Program-made: the position numbers and the translations under genes
The notes under the pieces: generated by a model
What the model was told of the DNA's origin: nothing
Databases searched by the model: none
What the model saw: only the letters and a program-made list of their open reading frames with translations
In this document: piece after piece, positions 9,781 to 24,137 of the stretch
Numbering within the stretch: the first letter of the stretch is position 1
How the letters are laid out: each line of letters opens with the position of its first letter
Assembly: GCA_037501455.1 (NCBI GenBank)
Contig: CM074863.1
Span: forward strand, 58,571,501 to 58,635,500
Origin: Lantana camara
Lineage: Eukaryota > Streptophyta > Magnoliopsida > Lamiales > Verbenaceae
Reading direction: 5' to 3'
Length of the DNA stretch: 64,000 bases

Positions 9781-11849
9781 AAATGCTTAGGATCTTAGTA
9801 CCCATTGGGAAACGTGTTCCTCTTAGATCTTTGGGAATTATAGATCTTTGAAAAACAGTGGGAGCTACATTAGATTAAAGACCTTATCTTTTGTATATCG
9901 TTATAATTCAGCATACCCACATTTTCTCTGCTTAGCATTTAGGTTGTAGTTCTGTGATTCTCTACAATATGAAATGCAAACCCATTCGTATCCATCCTTA
10001 AGTCAAATAAGTTGACTAAGTCCTGACTAACTCTAAATGGATTCGGATCCTAAAATCCATTTTAGAACCAGACTAGAGAAAGGCGTTCTCTAAAGGGCGA
10101 AGTTTTCAATTGTGAAAAGTCGACCCGGGCCAAAAGAGAAGCAATCTGAGGTGAATGGATTTTTCCAAACCACTTAAAAGCAATTGAACCACCTCATAAA
10201 AATGTTACAAGGTATAACATTATGGAATTATTCAATATTCCAAATGAGGAAACAAGTGCACACGAACAAGGTCTAAAGATCTTATTTGAAGATCTTATGG
10301 TCTCGGTCATCAACTGAGAAAAGAGTTCTCAATGCACTGATTGCTTACATTGCTTCGACTATCAATCAAACCCTTTATGCTCAACTAGAATGATGCTAAT
10401 GTAGCATAGTTAATCATTTAAGTTGATAATGGTTGAGAGCATCCTTAAGAAGGAATAAAAGGTTGAGATGGTTAATTCTTCTTCTAAAACTCCCTAAGTT
10501 AAAGGCTTGAAGGCCTAAAGAAGAAGAAACCCTTAAGAGCCCAATGGAGGGGCATGTAAGGGGTACGCCCAATAGACACTAGAGATCAAATAGGACGTTT
10601 GCTTCTATGGTAGCAAATAAGGACTTTGAAAGGGAACTGCAAAGAGTATGAGTACTTTGAAATGTTACCTCGTTTAGTAATTCTACTAGGGATAGAATTT
10701 ACTAGTCTTAAGTCAATTCTGCATAAGCCGTTGTGCAAAGACTCAAGGCATTAATATTCTGAACATACAACGAGATAACAAAAGTAAGTGAGATGACAAA
10801 GCTTCGAATTACTTTGGAACGTTGAGATATAAAAGGATTAGCAAGTCAGACACCTTAGGATCATTCTATGAAAATGAACCTATAGTGTTGACTTCCTGTG
10901 AATCCTGTCATGAGGGAAGCGTTCCTGAATCCCGTTTATAAGAAACGTGGAACGTTCCAAAATTATAGTGGATTTCGATCCATGCTGATGAGTGTAAGAT
11001 GCTTAATGTAAGCACTAGATACAATCGTCAGTTTAATCGTTATGAATGAATGTACTTGTTAAAGTACAAATTCGAAACTTATATGAAATTCTTAGAATTT
11101 CGAAAGGAGGTTAGGAACCGAAGTAGTCATAAGTTATAGGTAAATCGATATGATCGAGATAGCCAATATCTTAGCAACTAATTCCTTACTCATCTTAGAG
11201 ATAATAGGATTATCTCTCAGTAAACTAATTCGAGAACACCTTAGTGTTTCTGAATGAGGGAATGAAACCTTATAGGATATGGTCCATTCCATAGCAAGCT
11301 TTACTGACTTATAATCATTCTAGGAATAAACTCCTAGAATATGCAGTTAGAGATTTTGAATTTAGTACCTTCCAAAATCAGTCCTTCAGTTGCACTATGC
11401 AAAGTGGCATACTAAATTCCCTAATTATTCTTATCCAAGAATTCAATGGAATCCTCTTTCTTGAAGAGGATAGTGGGAGATAAGCTTGAAATGAGTTCAA
11501 GTTTATACAATGATATTGGATATCAGTTTTGCGATTCCCTTGTACAAAGGTTGTTTGTCTCAAAGGAATGTACCTTTCTTAAGGAATCATTCCTATAGAA
11601 GAAGAAAGGCAAGCAAGCAGACCTCAAAGAAATTTGAGGAAAAATATTCATGCCACATATAGAAGAAACGAGCCCATCTGATAAAACTTAGCCAAATTTT
11701 AGAGTATGTACACGTGTGAAACCCTTCTCTTAAGATGCGTTTAGAACGCGTTCCTAGATAGCCAAGGAATTACTTGAAGAGGAGACACTGTCAGATTTGG
11801 AATCTGAGTAGTGTAAGCAAGCCTTGAAAGCCAATATGGATTCCATATA

Positions 11850-13217
11850 CTTACACCGAGTTTTGACCTTGGTTGATCCACCTGATAGGATCAAGCTCCT
11901 AGAGCTTCGAGTAAATGGAAAGGATTACAACCTTCTTGACGGTTGAAATGCAAAAGTCCATTTGGGTTGTGTTTACCATATCCTCATATTCTGACTATGA
12001 GATATGATAAATGAATATGAGAACTATCTTGTTCAATATGAGATTGAAAGAGACTGAAATAAGGTATTTCTATAAATCTCATATTCAGTGGGAGTATGCA
12101 TAAGGTATGCAAATCCCTAAAGTCAATCTGTGGATTGATAAAGGCTTCTAGGATTAGACAATTCGATTCCATAGGATAGTCAAATCGTTTGACACAGATG
12201 GAAGTCGAATAAGTCTCAAAGTGTACATAGGAAAGTTAGTGATGTAAGAGTCAATTTTTGGTTCTTTAGAAAACGACATCCTTCTCATTAGGAATGTCAA
12301 GGACGACGTGAAAGTTACCAATTCTTGTTTAAGAAACAATTTGACATGAAAGATCTTAGTGATTATCCTATATTCTCGACATTCAGATCTATAGAAGATA
12401 GATCTAAGAGAATAAAAGGATTATCACAAAATGAGTACATAACCACGGTACTAAAAGGAGTTTAGTATGGACAATGGAACATCTCTTTTGAAGAGTATGT
12501 GTCCTAAGATAACTTTGAGAAAGTTAGAATGTCCAAAATCCCTTTAAGTGAAAGGGTGCATAATGTATGAAAAGTTATGTACTAAATTAGATATGGCGCA
12601 ACACTAAGCGTAGTAGGCCGAATCTAATATGACCTCAGAGAAGGTCATTAGATCTCTGTAAAGGATGTCCTCAGAGTACTTGAGAAGAAATGAGGATATG
12701 TATTAGTTTACAGAGCCCAACAGATCTTATTGTTAGAAGGATATTTGATGTAACCGTTCATCAAACATAGATGATTATGAAATCATTGAAAGGATACAAC
12801 TTCTACCAGAATGGTAATGCAATGTGTTGGAAAGGGGTCCAAGGACGGACATTGCAAAACTCAACTATCGTAGTTGAGAACTTAGTCGTATTATATAACA
12901 CTAAGTTAAGTGTTTGGGTAAGAAACTCCATCTAACTTGTTAGATGAAGTTCCTAGCATGAAAACAACTCCTTGATCATATTGTATGATAAAAAGGATGG
13001 TTGCTCAAGTAAGAGAACCAAGACCTCACCAAGAGACTGAACACGTGATTACGAATCACTTTATAAGGAAAAGGTGTTTCCTAAGAGATGTGTAAACAAG
13101 AGGGTCACATCAGCAGAGAATATAGTAGATCCACTTTGGAAACGCCCAAAGTCAATAGGGTCTCTAAGTGCATCTTGAGAAGATGGGACTTAGAGTACCT
13201 AAATGGCTTTTACGGGC
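11850..13217 (+). pseudogene. Degenerate Copia reverse transcriptase-RNase H, copy 2
   Basis: The same broken Copia C-terminal pol sequence as at 4020-5387, with identical stops. The lesions are shared by all copies, so they predate the tandem amplification. Confidence 0.65.
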
Positions 13218-13228
13218 AAGTGGGAGAT

Positions 13229-15501
13229 TGTTAGGAATAGTGCCCTAGAAAGCCGATTCGACGTAATCTGCTTTGGGACTTTTCTTGTATCACAGACAAT
13301 CTTTGAATAATATACGATTGATCATAGGCAAACACTTCTTTATATGCCAATACGTGTTTTGAGTGTTTCCATTATGTGTGCATGTATGAGAACTCCCCTA
13401 ATCCTGATGACTTTAGGACTCTACCATTTAGGTGAAATGGTTCATGAAACGAGCCCTATATCACATAAGTCATGATTAGTAAAATACTCCAAGCCGATGA
13501 GTCCTACAGACAGTGGGAGTGTCAACCTGACTCCTCTAAGGCTTGCTTGTGGGATCACGCCCTTAAGAAGGACCACCTTGTTTCATGGAGGTGCAAAGTG
13601 TATAGTTGATACGTGCGTGATACATGAGGGTGCTTACTTTAATAAGTAAGTTCACTGAGGTGCCCCGTGTGAGAACATTCCTAAATGGGAAAGGAAGTTT
13701 CTATTTCAGGAAATGGAAACTTCCAGATTAGGAAATATCTCACGAGTCATTGATGTGATTAATTGATCCTTAGACTTGAGGTTCCTTGTCACTTTATGAA
13801 TTAACTCTGTAGTCTTTGGTATAAGCTTTAAAGGGTGTCGCCTTAGACAACTGATTCAAGGCTTATGCTGGGGCTGCACAAGTGATTCATGAAAGTGAAT
13901 GAGAATCAAGAAAGGACCTACACTTGCATATGCAAGGTGATCTCTTATTGTGTAAGTCATTCATATGCCATATGGAGTCCTTGGCCAAGGCAGTAGATCA
14001 AGACATCAAGAAAAGGGTTTCTTGGATTGAGATCAAATGGATATGAAATGCACTTAGCTTTAAGACCGGATTATTAGGGTTCTGATTATTCCCTTGCCCT
14101 AGATCTTGGTTGAGAGATAGTAAGTAGGAGGATTGTATCTCACATGAATCAATGACTTAAAGGTTCTGTCGAATCCGAATATTCCAATTCAGCTAGGGGT
14201 TAAACACCTGTTGCTAGACTATGGTCGTTTAATCTGTGGACTGATTAATTAATTAGTGAATTAATTAATTAGGGTCACTGCTAATTGAATTGAGAACCTA
14301 GAGGGTCACACACAACAACTTGGTTACATGAGTTGAGGCTTTAAAATGATTAAACGAGTTAATCAAGCCTAGAGGGTTCCACACGTGTGAAACCACACGT
14401 GTGGGTCACGTGACTGGACACGTGTCATTGTGACACGTGTGCCACACGTGATTGTTTAATAATATATTAAATAATTAATTTGTTAATTATTTAATAGACT
14501 TTGGTTTAATTTTGAATTAAAAAGAAAGTCTTATTTTGGAGAAAATAATCTAGTTAATTAATTATGAATTAATTAATTAGATAAAATAAGTTATTTATTT
14601 TAAATAAATAAAGTATAAAATTATCCAAAAATAGTTTGGATATTTTTAGCTCTCTTGAAAGTTGATTTGAATTAGAATTCAAAGTCAAAGTTGGAAAATA
14701 CTTGATGATCAAGTAAATAGGAGAGAGAGGGACCAAATCCTTGCCCAACAAGGACTAGGTTCGGCGTCCCTCCCCTTTGCCTATATATAGGGGAGCTCAT
14801 GCTCCCCTTTAGAGCTAATGAAATTCTTTTGGTTCATGTGTTGAACACCATTCTTTCTCCAAGATAAACGAAACCCTAGGTTAAGCCTAAACACTAACTA
14901 GAGAACTAGCATCCTTACTAGTTAGATTGTAGCCAAGTTGGTGGACTATCTCTAGAGAGCTTCAAGTTAGAAGTTTTGAAGATTCGAGCTTTACCAAAAA
15001 GTGGGGATCAAGCAAAACGATCAGAAGGGATGATGTAACGATTCTGAACCCGACGTGAAGCGAATGAAAAAATCGAACCAAAGAAGATGGCGAAAACCGT
15101 TCGTCCATATCCTGAAGGATGAATTTTTTCACGAGGGTTTTGTGACTGGCAATTTTCTACTTTCGCAAAACTGGTTTTCGAAGGGAGTTTCAATCCTGCT
15201 TTTCTTGTTTCATGTTTCTTTCTTTATGTTATATTGTTAAGAACATCTCTAACATGAATTGAATCTAGGTTGGTGTGGATTGCTATCCCGACAATGGATT
15301 CTGAAGTAGAAAGAGACTTTCGAGGGACGGGTTGTCAAGCCGCGAGAAGAGCGTTCTTGGGTGGCTTGAAACGCTTCAAGAAAGAATAAAAGAAAAGTAA
15401 GTTTTCTATCTTTACGAATTTGGATACACGATTGCGAGTTCAAGATCTTTTTGTTGGAAAAATTTTAAATTCCGCTGCTTTTTGATTAGTGTTTTCCAAC
15501 A
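13229..15501 (+). mobile_element. Element A LTR 2 (2273 bp)
   Basis: Same ends and content as LTR 1, shared between internal copies 2 and 3. Polypurine tract at 13218-13228 before it and primer-binding site at 15504-15515 after it. G-box cluster 14382-14450, TATA and hairpin 14781-14808. Confidence 0.9.
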
Positions 15502-17272
15502 AGTGGTATCAGAGCCACCTCGTTAATCGTGTTTCTGATTCGTCTCAATTATTCTGAATTTGGTAGAAATTCTTAGGCTTGATGCGATTGAGTATTTGTA
15601 ATTGTTTTAGAAAGCCTGAATTACGAAACTGTATTTTTTCCTGAAAGTTTCTAAAAATTGGTTTTTGCAAAATTTAATATTTGAAAACTATTTTAGATTT
15701 GAAACTGTATAAACTGTTTTTGGATTTCTTGGATTGGTTTTGCTTTTGAACGAAAATACGAAACGAAAATACGGAATACGACGAACACGCGAAACCCCGC
15801 ACGCGAAGGAGTCGCGCGCGCGGGCTTCGCGCAGCACCGCCCGCCTGTCCTAGGCGCGCGCAGGCCGTGCGCCTACTCCCTCCCGCAACCGCGCGGGAGG
15901 TGTTCCGGGAGCGCCTAGGCGCCCCGCCCAGGACTGCCGACGCCGTCCCGCCCAGGCTGGGCAACGATCCCGCAAGGCGTGCGGGATCAGTCGCCCAGCC
16001 CGCCCGCACACGCCCGGAAGGGACACGCCCAGCAGGCGCGCAAGCATGCGCGCGCAGTGCGCGCACTAGCGCGGCCTTGGCCGCGCGCGCGCCCGCGCGC
16101 TTGCAACTGGCGTGACCCTTTTTCGCGTACGGGCCCCGTTTTCGTGATCCGGCTTTTTCGTGTTTCGTGCAATCCAGTCCCAATTTTTATTTTAATTTTA
16201 AAAATTTTATTTTTGAATATTTATTTTTTATTTTTGAATAAAACTTAAAATTGGGATTTTTGAGAAATTGAAACGGTTTATATTTTGGGAAAATACAATC
16301 TTTGGTAAAATTATTAATTTTCAGAAATTAATTGGAATTTTATTTGTTTTGGTAATTTGGGATTTATTGAAAACTTTTATAAATAAGACTCGCATCAAGT
16401 CGTGTTTTAAGTCATTAGGACTTGAAACGAGAATTTTAATTTATTGGCTAAATTTAAATTCTCGCAAAAGCATGTTAGGTGATCATGGGTTTAGATCTAT
16501 GTATGGTTTTAATTTATGCACATGGATGGTTTAAATTGGGGTTGGAGCCCTATAGTTGCGTTTTTCAATTGAGGTTGGAGCCTCACTTATGTGCGTACTG
16601 TTATGTGATTTATTATGTGGCTTTCCATATTACTGTTTTTGAGGCCGGGGTATGCCCCGTGTAATTGTCTAAGGCCAATATGAAGATTGAGCCTTATTAC
16701 TTTATGTCTTTTTCTTTTTATTGTAATTTGAGAGTAGAGATAAGTGGTGAGGTTTTATTTTCATTTTGGAGACTATGCACCCATGGAGTAAGATGGACCA
16801 CATTCAAGTAACAAGGAGGCCATAAGTGAAGACCCCTCAAAATGTTAGGGAGGGGAATCTCAATTGTTAAATGTAATAGAGATAGGGCTCGTATTTTGTT
16901 ACCGTTTTCCCTTATGTGATTTAAACTGTTTATGTGGCATGTATGTTAGAACTTGTGATTGTGGAGTGGCTCCCACATATCACGCATAAGATAGGTAGAA
17001 CCCATGATCATTACATGTTAGTATCATGCTAGGACATGTTATCTGTTTATGTGCTTGTTTGAAATGCATTTAAGTGTACTTGCATTAATCAAGACTAATA
17101 AAATTGGATAACATATATGTTGGTGAGGTCGAACCGAACAACTCTTCGGTTGATTCGAAAATTCCCATTAAATATTAAGCTCATTTCGAATAATAGGTAT
17201 TTAATTCGAGATGCAAATTTTGAATTAAATTCCTAGCATTCCATCAATAGGTTTTAAGTTTAGTAAGTAAAG

Positions 17273-17610
17273 CTAGTTATTGTCCGCGAGTCGTGGGATA
17301 GCTAGTGGAGCTTATTAGTTCTTAGTTACCTAATTGATCATTTTAAATGATCAATATTTCGTGGTTAATTTTGGCAAGGGCGATGTCCGCGAGTCGTGGG
17401 TCGTTCGAACTAAGTTTTGATCATGATCTTATGATTAATGGGTCTAGCTTAAACGCCTAAGTAAATATGGATGTCGCACGAGTCGTGGGTCCATATTGAA
17501 AGATAGGTGATGCAAAAACAATTACTAAGAGTTCTAAAGGTGTTAGAATTGGTAAGTTGTACCTACCTAGGATTTTGCTTAGAATGTCCGCGAGTCGTGG
17601 GTTCGAGGTA
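17273..17610 (+). repeat. Four-hairpin array, element A copy 3
   Basis: Cores at 17281, 17384, 17472 (variant) and 17585, identical to copies 1 and 2. Confidence 0.7.
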
Positions 17611-19679
17611 AAATGCTTAGGATCTTAGTACCCATTGGGAAACGTGTTCCTCTTAGATCTTTGGGAATTATAGATCTTTGAAAAACAGTGGGAGCTACAT
17701 TAGATTAAAGACCTTATCTTTTGTATATCGTTATAATTCAGCATACCCACATTTTCTCTGCTTAGCATTTAGGTTGTAGTTCTGTGATTCTCTACAATAT
17801 GAAATGCAAACCCATTCGTATCCATCCTTAAGTCAAATAAGTTGACTAAGTCCTGACTAACTCTAAATGGATTCGGATCCTAAAATCCATTTTAGAACCA
17901 GACTAGAGAAAGGCGTTCTCTAAAGGGCGAAGTTTTCAATTGTGAAAAGTCGACCCGGGCCAAAAGAGAAGCAATCTGAGGTGAATGGATTTTTCCAAAC
18001 CACTTAAAAGCAATTGAACCACCTCATAAAAATGTTACAAGGTATAACATTATGGAATTATTCAATATTCCAAATGAGGAAACAAGTGCACACGAACAAG
18101 GTCTAAAGATCTTATTTGAAGATCTTATGGTCTCGGTCATCAACTGAGAAAAGAGTTCTCAATGCACTGATTGCTTACATTGCTTCGACTATCAATCAAA
18201 CCCTTTATGCTCAACTAGAATGATGCTAATGTAGCATAGTTAATCATTTAAGTTGATAATGGTTGAGAGCATCCTTAAGAAGGAATAAAAGGTTGAGATG
18301 GTTAATTCTTCTTCTAAAACTCCCTAAGTTAAAGGCTTGAAGGCCTAAAGAAGAAGAAACCCTTAAGAGCCCAATGGAGGGGCATGTAAGGGGTACGCCC
18401 AATAGACACTAGAGATCAAATAGGACGTTTGCTTCTATGGTAGCAAATAAGGACTTTGAAAGGGAACTGCAAAGAGTATGAGTACTTTGAAATGTTACCT
18501 CGTTTAGTAATTCTACTAGGGATAGAATTTACTAGTCTTAAGTCAATTCTGCATAAGCCGTTGTGCAAAGACTCAAGGCATTAATATTCTGAACATACAA
18601 CGAGATAACAAAAGTAAGTGAGATGACAAAGCTTCGAATTACTTTGGAACGTTGAGATATAAAAGGATTAGCAAGTCAGACACCTTAGGATCATTCTATG
18701 AAAATGAACCTATAGTGTTGACTTCCTGTGAATCCTGTCATGAGGGAAGCGTTCCTGAATCCCGTTTATAAGAAACGTGGAACGTTCCAAAATTATAGTG
18801 GATTTCGATCCATGCTGATGAGTGTAAGATGCTTAATGTAAGCACTAGATACAATCGTCAGTTTAATCGTTATGAATGAATGTACTTGTTAAAGTACAAA
18901 TTCGAAACTTATATGAAATTCTTAGAATTTCGAAAGGAGGTTAGGAACCGAAGTAGTCATAAGTTATAGGTAAATCGATATGATCGAGATAGCCAATATC
19001 TTAGCAACTAATTCCTTACTCATCTTAGAGATAATAGGATTATCTCTCAGTAAACTAATTCGAGAACACCTTAGTGTTTCTGAATGAGGGAATGAAACCT
19101 TATAGGATATGGTCCATTCCATAGCAAGCTTTACTGACTTATAATCATTCTAGGAATAAACTCCTAGAATATGCAGTTAGAGATTTTGAATTTAGTACCT
19201 TCCAAAATCAGTCCTTCAGTTGCACTATGCAAAGTGGCATACTAAATTCCCTAATTATTCTTATCCAAGAATTCAATGGAATCCTCTTTCTTGAAGAGGA
19301 TAGTGGGAGATAAGCTTGAAATGAGTTCAAGTTTATACAATGATATTGGATATCAGTTTTGCGATTCCCTTGTACAAAGGTTGTTTGTCTCAAAGGAATG
19401 TACCTTTCTTAAGGAATCATTCCTATAGAAGAAGAAAGGCAAGCAAGCAGACCTCAAAGAAATTTGAGGAAAAATATTCATGCCACATATAGAAGAAACG
19501 AGCCCATCTGATAAAACTTAGCCAAATTTTAGAGTATGTACACGTGTGAAACCCTTCTCTTAAGATGCGTTTAGAACGCGTTCCTAGATAGCCAAGGAAT
19601 TACTTGAAGAGGAGACACTGTCAGATTTGGAATCTGAGTAGTGTAAGCAAGCCTTGAAAGCCAATATGGATTCCATATA

Positions 19680-21047
19680 CTTACACCGAGTTTTGACCTT
19701 GGTTGATCCACCTGATAGGATCAAGCTCCTAGAGCTTCGAGTAAATGGAAAGGATTACAACCTTCTTGACGGTTGAAATGCAAAAGTCCATTTGGGTTGT
19801 GTTTACCATATCCTCATATTCTGACTATGAGATATGATAAATGAATATGAGAACTATCTTGTTCAATATGAGATTGAAAGAGACTGAAATAAGGTATTTC
19901 TATAAATCTCATATTCAGTGGGAGTATGCATAAGGTATGCAAATCCCTAAAGTCAATCTGTGGATTGATAAAGGCTTCTAGGATTAGACAATTCGATTCC
20001 ATAGGATAGTCAAATCGTTTGACACAGATGGAAGTCGAATAAGTCTCAAAGTGTACATAGGAAAGTTAGTGATGTAAGAGTCAATTTTTGGTTCTTTAGA
20101 AAACGACATCCTTCTCATTAGGAATGTCAAGGACGACGTGAAAGTTATCAATTCTTGTTTAAGAAACAATTTGACATGAAAGATCTTAGTGATTATCCTA
20201 TATTCTCGACATTCAGATCTATAGAAGATAGATCTAAGAGAATAAAAGGATTATCACAAAATGAGTACATAACCACGGTACTAAAAGGAGTTTAGTATGG
20301 ACAATGGAACATCTCTTTTGAAGAGTATGTGTCCTAAGATAACTTTGAGAAAGTTAGAATGTCCAAAATCCCTTTAAGTGAAAGGGTGCATAATGTATGA
20401 AAAGTTATGTACTAAATTAGATATGGCGCAACACTAAGCGTAGTAGGCCGAATCTAATATGACCTCAGAGAAGGTCATTAGATCTCTGTAAAGGATGTCC
20501 TCAGAGTACTTGAGAAGAAATGAGGATATGTATTAGTTTACAGAGCCCAACAGATCTTATTGTTAGAAGGATATTTGATGTAACCGTTCATCAAACATAG
20601 ATGATTATGAAATCATTGAAAGGATACAACTTCTACCAGAATGGTAATGCAATGTGTTGGAAAGGGGTCCAAGGACGGACATTGCAAAACTCAACTATCG
20701 TAGTTGAGAACTTAGTCGTATTATATAACACTAAGTTAAGTGTTTGGGTAAGAAACTCCATCTAACTTGTTAGATGAAGTTCCTAGCATGAAAACAACTC
20801 CTTGATCATATTGTATGATAAAAAGGATGGTTGCTCAAGTAAGAGAACCAAGACCTCACCAAGAGACTGAACACGTGATTACGAATCACTTTATAAGGAA
20901 AAGGTGTTTCCTAAGAGATGTGTAAACAAGAGGGTCACATCAGCAGAGAATATAGTAGATCCACTTTGGAAACGCCCAAAGTCAATAGGGTCTCTAAGTG
21001 CATCTTGAGAAGATGGGACTTAGAGTACCTAAATGGCTTTTACGGGC
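19680..21047 (+). pseudogene. Degenerate Copia reverse transcriptase-RNase H, copy 3
   Basis: Third copy of the broken pol remnant, with the same stops as the others. Confidence 0.65.
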
Positions 21048-21058
21048 AAGTGGGAGAT

Positions 21059-23331
21059 TGTTAGGAATAGTGCCCTAGAAAGCCGATTCGACGTAATCTG
21101 CTTTGGGACTTTTCTTGTATCACAGACAATCTTTGAATAATATACGATTGATCATAGGCAAACACTTCTTTATATGCCAATACGTGTTTTGAGTGTTTCC
21201 ATTATGTGTGCATGTATGAGAACTCCCCTAATCCTGATGACTTTAGGACTCTACCATTTAGGTGAAATGGTTCATGAAACGAGCCCTATATCACATAAGT
21301 CATGATTAGTAAAATACTCCAAGCCGATGAGTCCTACAGACAGTGGGAGTGTCAACCTGACTCCTCTAAGGCTTGCTTGTGGGATCACGCCCTTAAGAAG
21401 GACCACCTTGTTTCATGGAGGTGCAAAGTGTATAGTTGATACGTGCGTGATACATGAGGGTGCTTACTTTAATAAGTAAGTTCACTGAGGTGCCCCGTGT
21501 GAGAACATTCCTAAATGGGAAAGGAAGTTTCTATTTCAGGAAATGGAAACTTCCAGATTAGGAAATATCTCACGAGTCATTGATGTGATTAATTGATCCT
21601 TAGACTTGAGGTTCCTTGTCACTTTATGAATTAACTCTGTAGTCTTTGGTATAAGCTTTAAAGGGTGTCGCCTTAGACAACTGATTCAAGGCTTATGCTG
21701 GGGCTGCACAAGTGATTCATGAAAGTGAATGAGAATCAAGAAAGGACCTACACTTGCATATGCAAGGTGATCTCTTATTGTGTAAGTCATTCATATGCCA
21801 TATGGAGTCCTTGGCCAAGGCAGTAGATCAAGACATCAAGAAAAGGGTTTCTTGGATTGAGATCAAATGGATATGAAATGCACTTAGCTTTAAGACCGGA
21901 TTATTAGGGTTCTGATTATTCCCTTGCCCTAGATCTTGGTTGAGAGATAGTAAGTAGGAGGATTGTATCTCACATGAATCAATGACTTAAAGGTTCTGTC
22001 GAATCCGAATATTCCAATTCAGCTAGGGGTTAAACACCTGTTGCTAGACTATGGTCGTTTAATCTGTGGACTGATTAATTAATTAGTGAATTAATTAATT
22101 AGGGTCACTGCTAATTGAATTGAGAACCTAGAGGGTCACACACAACAACTTGGTTACATGAGTTGAGGCTTTAAAATGATTAAACGAGTTAATCAAGCCT
22201 AGAGGGTTCCACACGTGTGAAACCACACGTGTGGGTCACGTGACTGGACACGTGTCATTGTGACACGTGTGCCACACGTGATTGTTTAATAATATATTAA
22301 ATAATTAATTTGTTAATTATTTAATAGACTTTGGTTTAATTTTGAATTAAAAAGAAAGTCTTATTTTGGAGAAAATAATCTAGTTAATTAATTATGAATT
22401 AATTAATTAGATAAAATAAGTTATTTATTTTAAATAAATAAAGTATAAAATTATCCAAAAATAGTTTGGATATTTTTAGCTCTCTTGAAAGTTGATTTGA
22501 ATTAGAATTCAAAGTCAAAGTTGGAAAATACTTGATGATCAAGTAAATAGGAGAGAGAGGGACCAAATCCTTGCCCAACAAGGACTAGGTTCGGCGTCCC
22601 TCCCCTTTGCCTATATATAGGGGAGCTCATGCTCCCCTTTAGAGCTAATGAAATTCTTTTGGTTCATGTGTTGAACACCATTCTTTCTCCAAGATAAACG
22701 AAACCCTAGGTTAAGCCTAAACACTAACTAGAGAACTAGCATCCTTACTAGTTAGATTGTAGCCAAGTTGGTGGACTATCTCTAGAGAGCTTCAAGTTAG
22801 AAGTTTTGAAGATTCGAGCTTTACCAAAAAGTGGGGATCAAGCAAAACGATCAGAAGGGATGATGTAACGATTCTGAACCCGACGTGAAGCGAATGAAAA
22901 AATCGAACCAAAGAAGATGGCGAAAACCGTTCGTCCATATCCTGAAGGATGAATTTTTTCACGAGGGTTTTGTGACTGGCAATTTTCTACTTTCGCAAAA
23001 CTGGTTTTCGAAGGGAGTTTCAATCCTGCTTTTCTTGTTTCATGTTTCTTTCTTTATGTTATATTGTTAAGAACATCTCTAACATGAATTGAATCTAGGT
23101 TGGTGTGGATTGCTATCCCGACAATGGATTCTGAAGTAGAAAGAGACTTTCGAGGGACGGGTTGTCAAGCCGCGAGAAGAGCGTTCTTGGGTGGCTTGAA
23201 ACGCTTCAAGAAAGAATAAAAGAAAAGTAAGTTTTCTATCTTTACGAATTTGGATACACGATTGCGAGTTCAAGATCTTTTTGTTGGAAAAATTTTAAAT
23301 TCCGCTGCTTTTTGATTAGTGTTTTCCAACA
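21059..23331 (+). mobile_element. Element A LTR 3 (2273 bp), right end of the array
   Basis: Ends ttttccaaca at 23331. It is not followed by a primer-binding site but by cttagttcattcacc, which continues LTR sequence of element B. The uninterrupted site survives in B's 3' LTR at 41576-41580 (cttag), so this is the outer right boundary and cttag is the likely TSD. The left TSD is outside the window. Confidence 0.9.
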
Positions 23332-23632
23332 CTTAGTTCATTCACCAAACGCCCGTGTGCAAAGCTACTGCCTCATCCGAGCCTTTTCAAACGCCCGTTT
23401 CTACTTTCAGGCTAATTTGCAAATGGGCGTTTCTCCCTCATCCGAACTCGGATTGACTTGATTTTTGAACCCACGGAAACCTCTTGCAGTCTAGAATACT
23501 CTCATTGGAATTACCTCAATGTCATTTCTATTTTGTGAGTTATAACCATTTTAATTTGGTATCGCCACTTTTCCAGAAATCTACACTCCTTCAACTTCGG
23601 ACCTACGTCGTATACTACTCGCTTTGAATTAA

Positions 23633-24137
23633 AAAACGAGCCATATATCATTTTAAAGTTCTATGTGTCTAGTTTCATATCCAATAAACAAAACCCAATC
23701 TCAACTTTTATAACTTAAGATATTCTTGTTTTACCACAGCTTGCGCATTTCTGAAAATTGCCCTTTTTTGCCATTCTTCACCAAAACCCCTCATATTGCA
23801 TTCCTTTCACTTCCTTGGCTCCCGTATGTGACTTATATGAATTATATGCTTGCTTAATTGGTAATTATGATCTTATGATCTTATATGAATCACAAAACGA
23901 GCCATATATCATTTTAAAGTTCTGTGTGTCTAGTTTCATATCCAACAAACAAAACCCAATTTCAACTTTTAGAACTTAAGATATTCTTGTTTTACCGTAG
24001 CTTGCGCATTTTCGAAGATTGTCCCTTTTTGTCAATCTTCACCAAAACCCCTCATATTGCATTCCTTTCACTTCCTTGGCTCCCGTATGTCACTTATATG
24101 AATTATATGCTTGCTTAATTGATAATTATGATCTTAT
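23633..24137 (+). repeat. 261-bp tandem duplication inside B's 5' LTR
   Basis: aaaacgagccatatatcatt starts at 23633 and again at 23894, and the following sequence is repeated with a few differences. B's 3' LTR has one copy (from about 41871), so the duplication arose after insertion or in one template. Confidence 0.8.

Larger units (their letters stand above)
7672..13228 (+). mobile_element. Element A internal region, copy 2 (5557 bp, complete)
   Basis: Runs from the base after LTR 1 to the base before LTR 2. It has the same order as copy 1: primer-binding site, GC-rich leader, hairpin array, dead Copia pol, polypurine tract. It matches copy 3 with one difference noticed by eye (c at 12319, t at 20149), against several differences and a 35-bp indel in copy 1. 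No frame longer than short fragments is open on the plus strand. Confidence 0.9.
15502..21058 (+). mobile_element. Element A internal region, copy 3 (5557 bp, complete)
   Basis: Same length and order as copy 2: primer-binding site 15504-15515, GC-rich leader 15786-16135 with the extra 35 bp, hairpin array 17273-17610, dead pol 19680-21047, polypurine tract 21048-21058. The only difference from copy 2 that I noticed is t at 20149. Confidence 0.9.
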
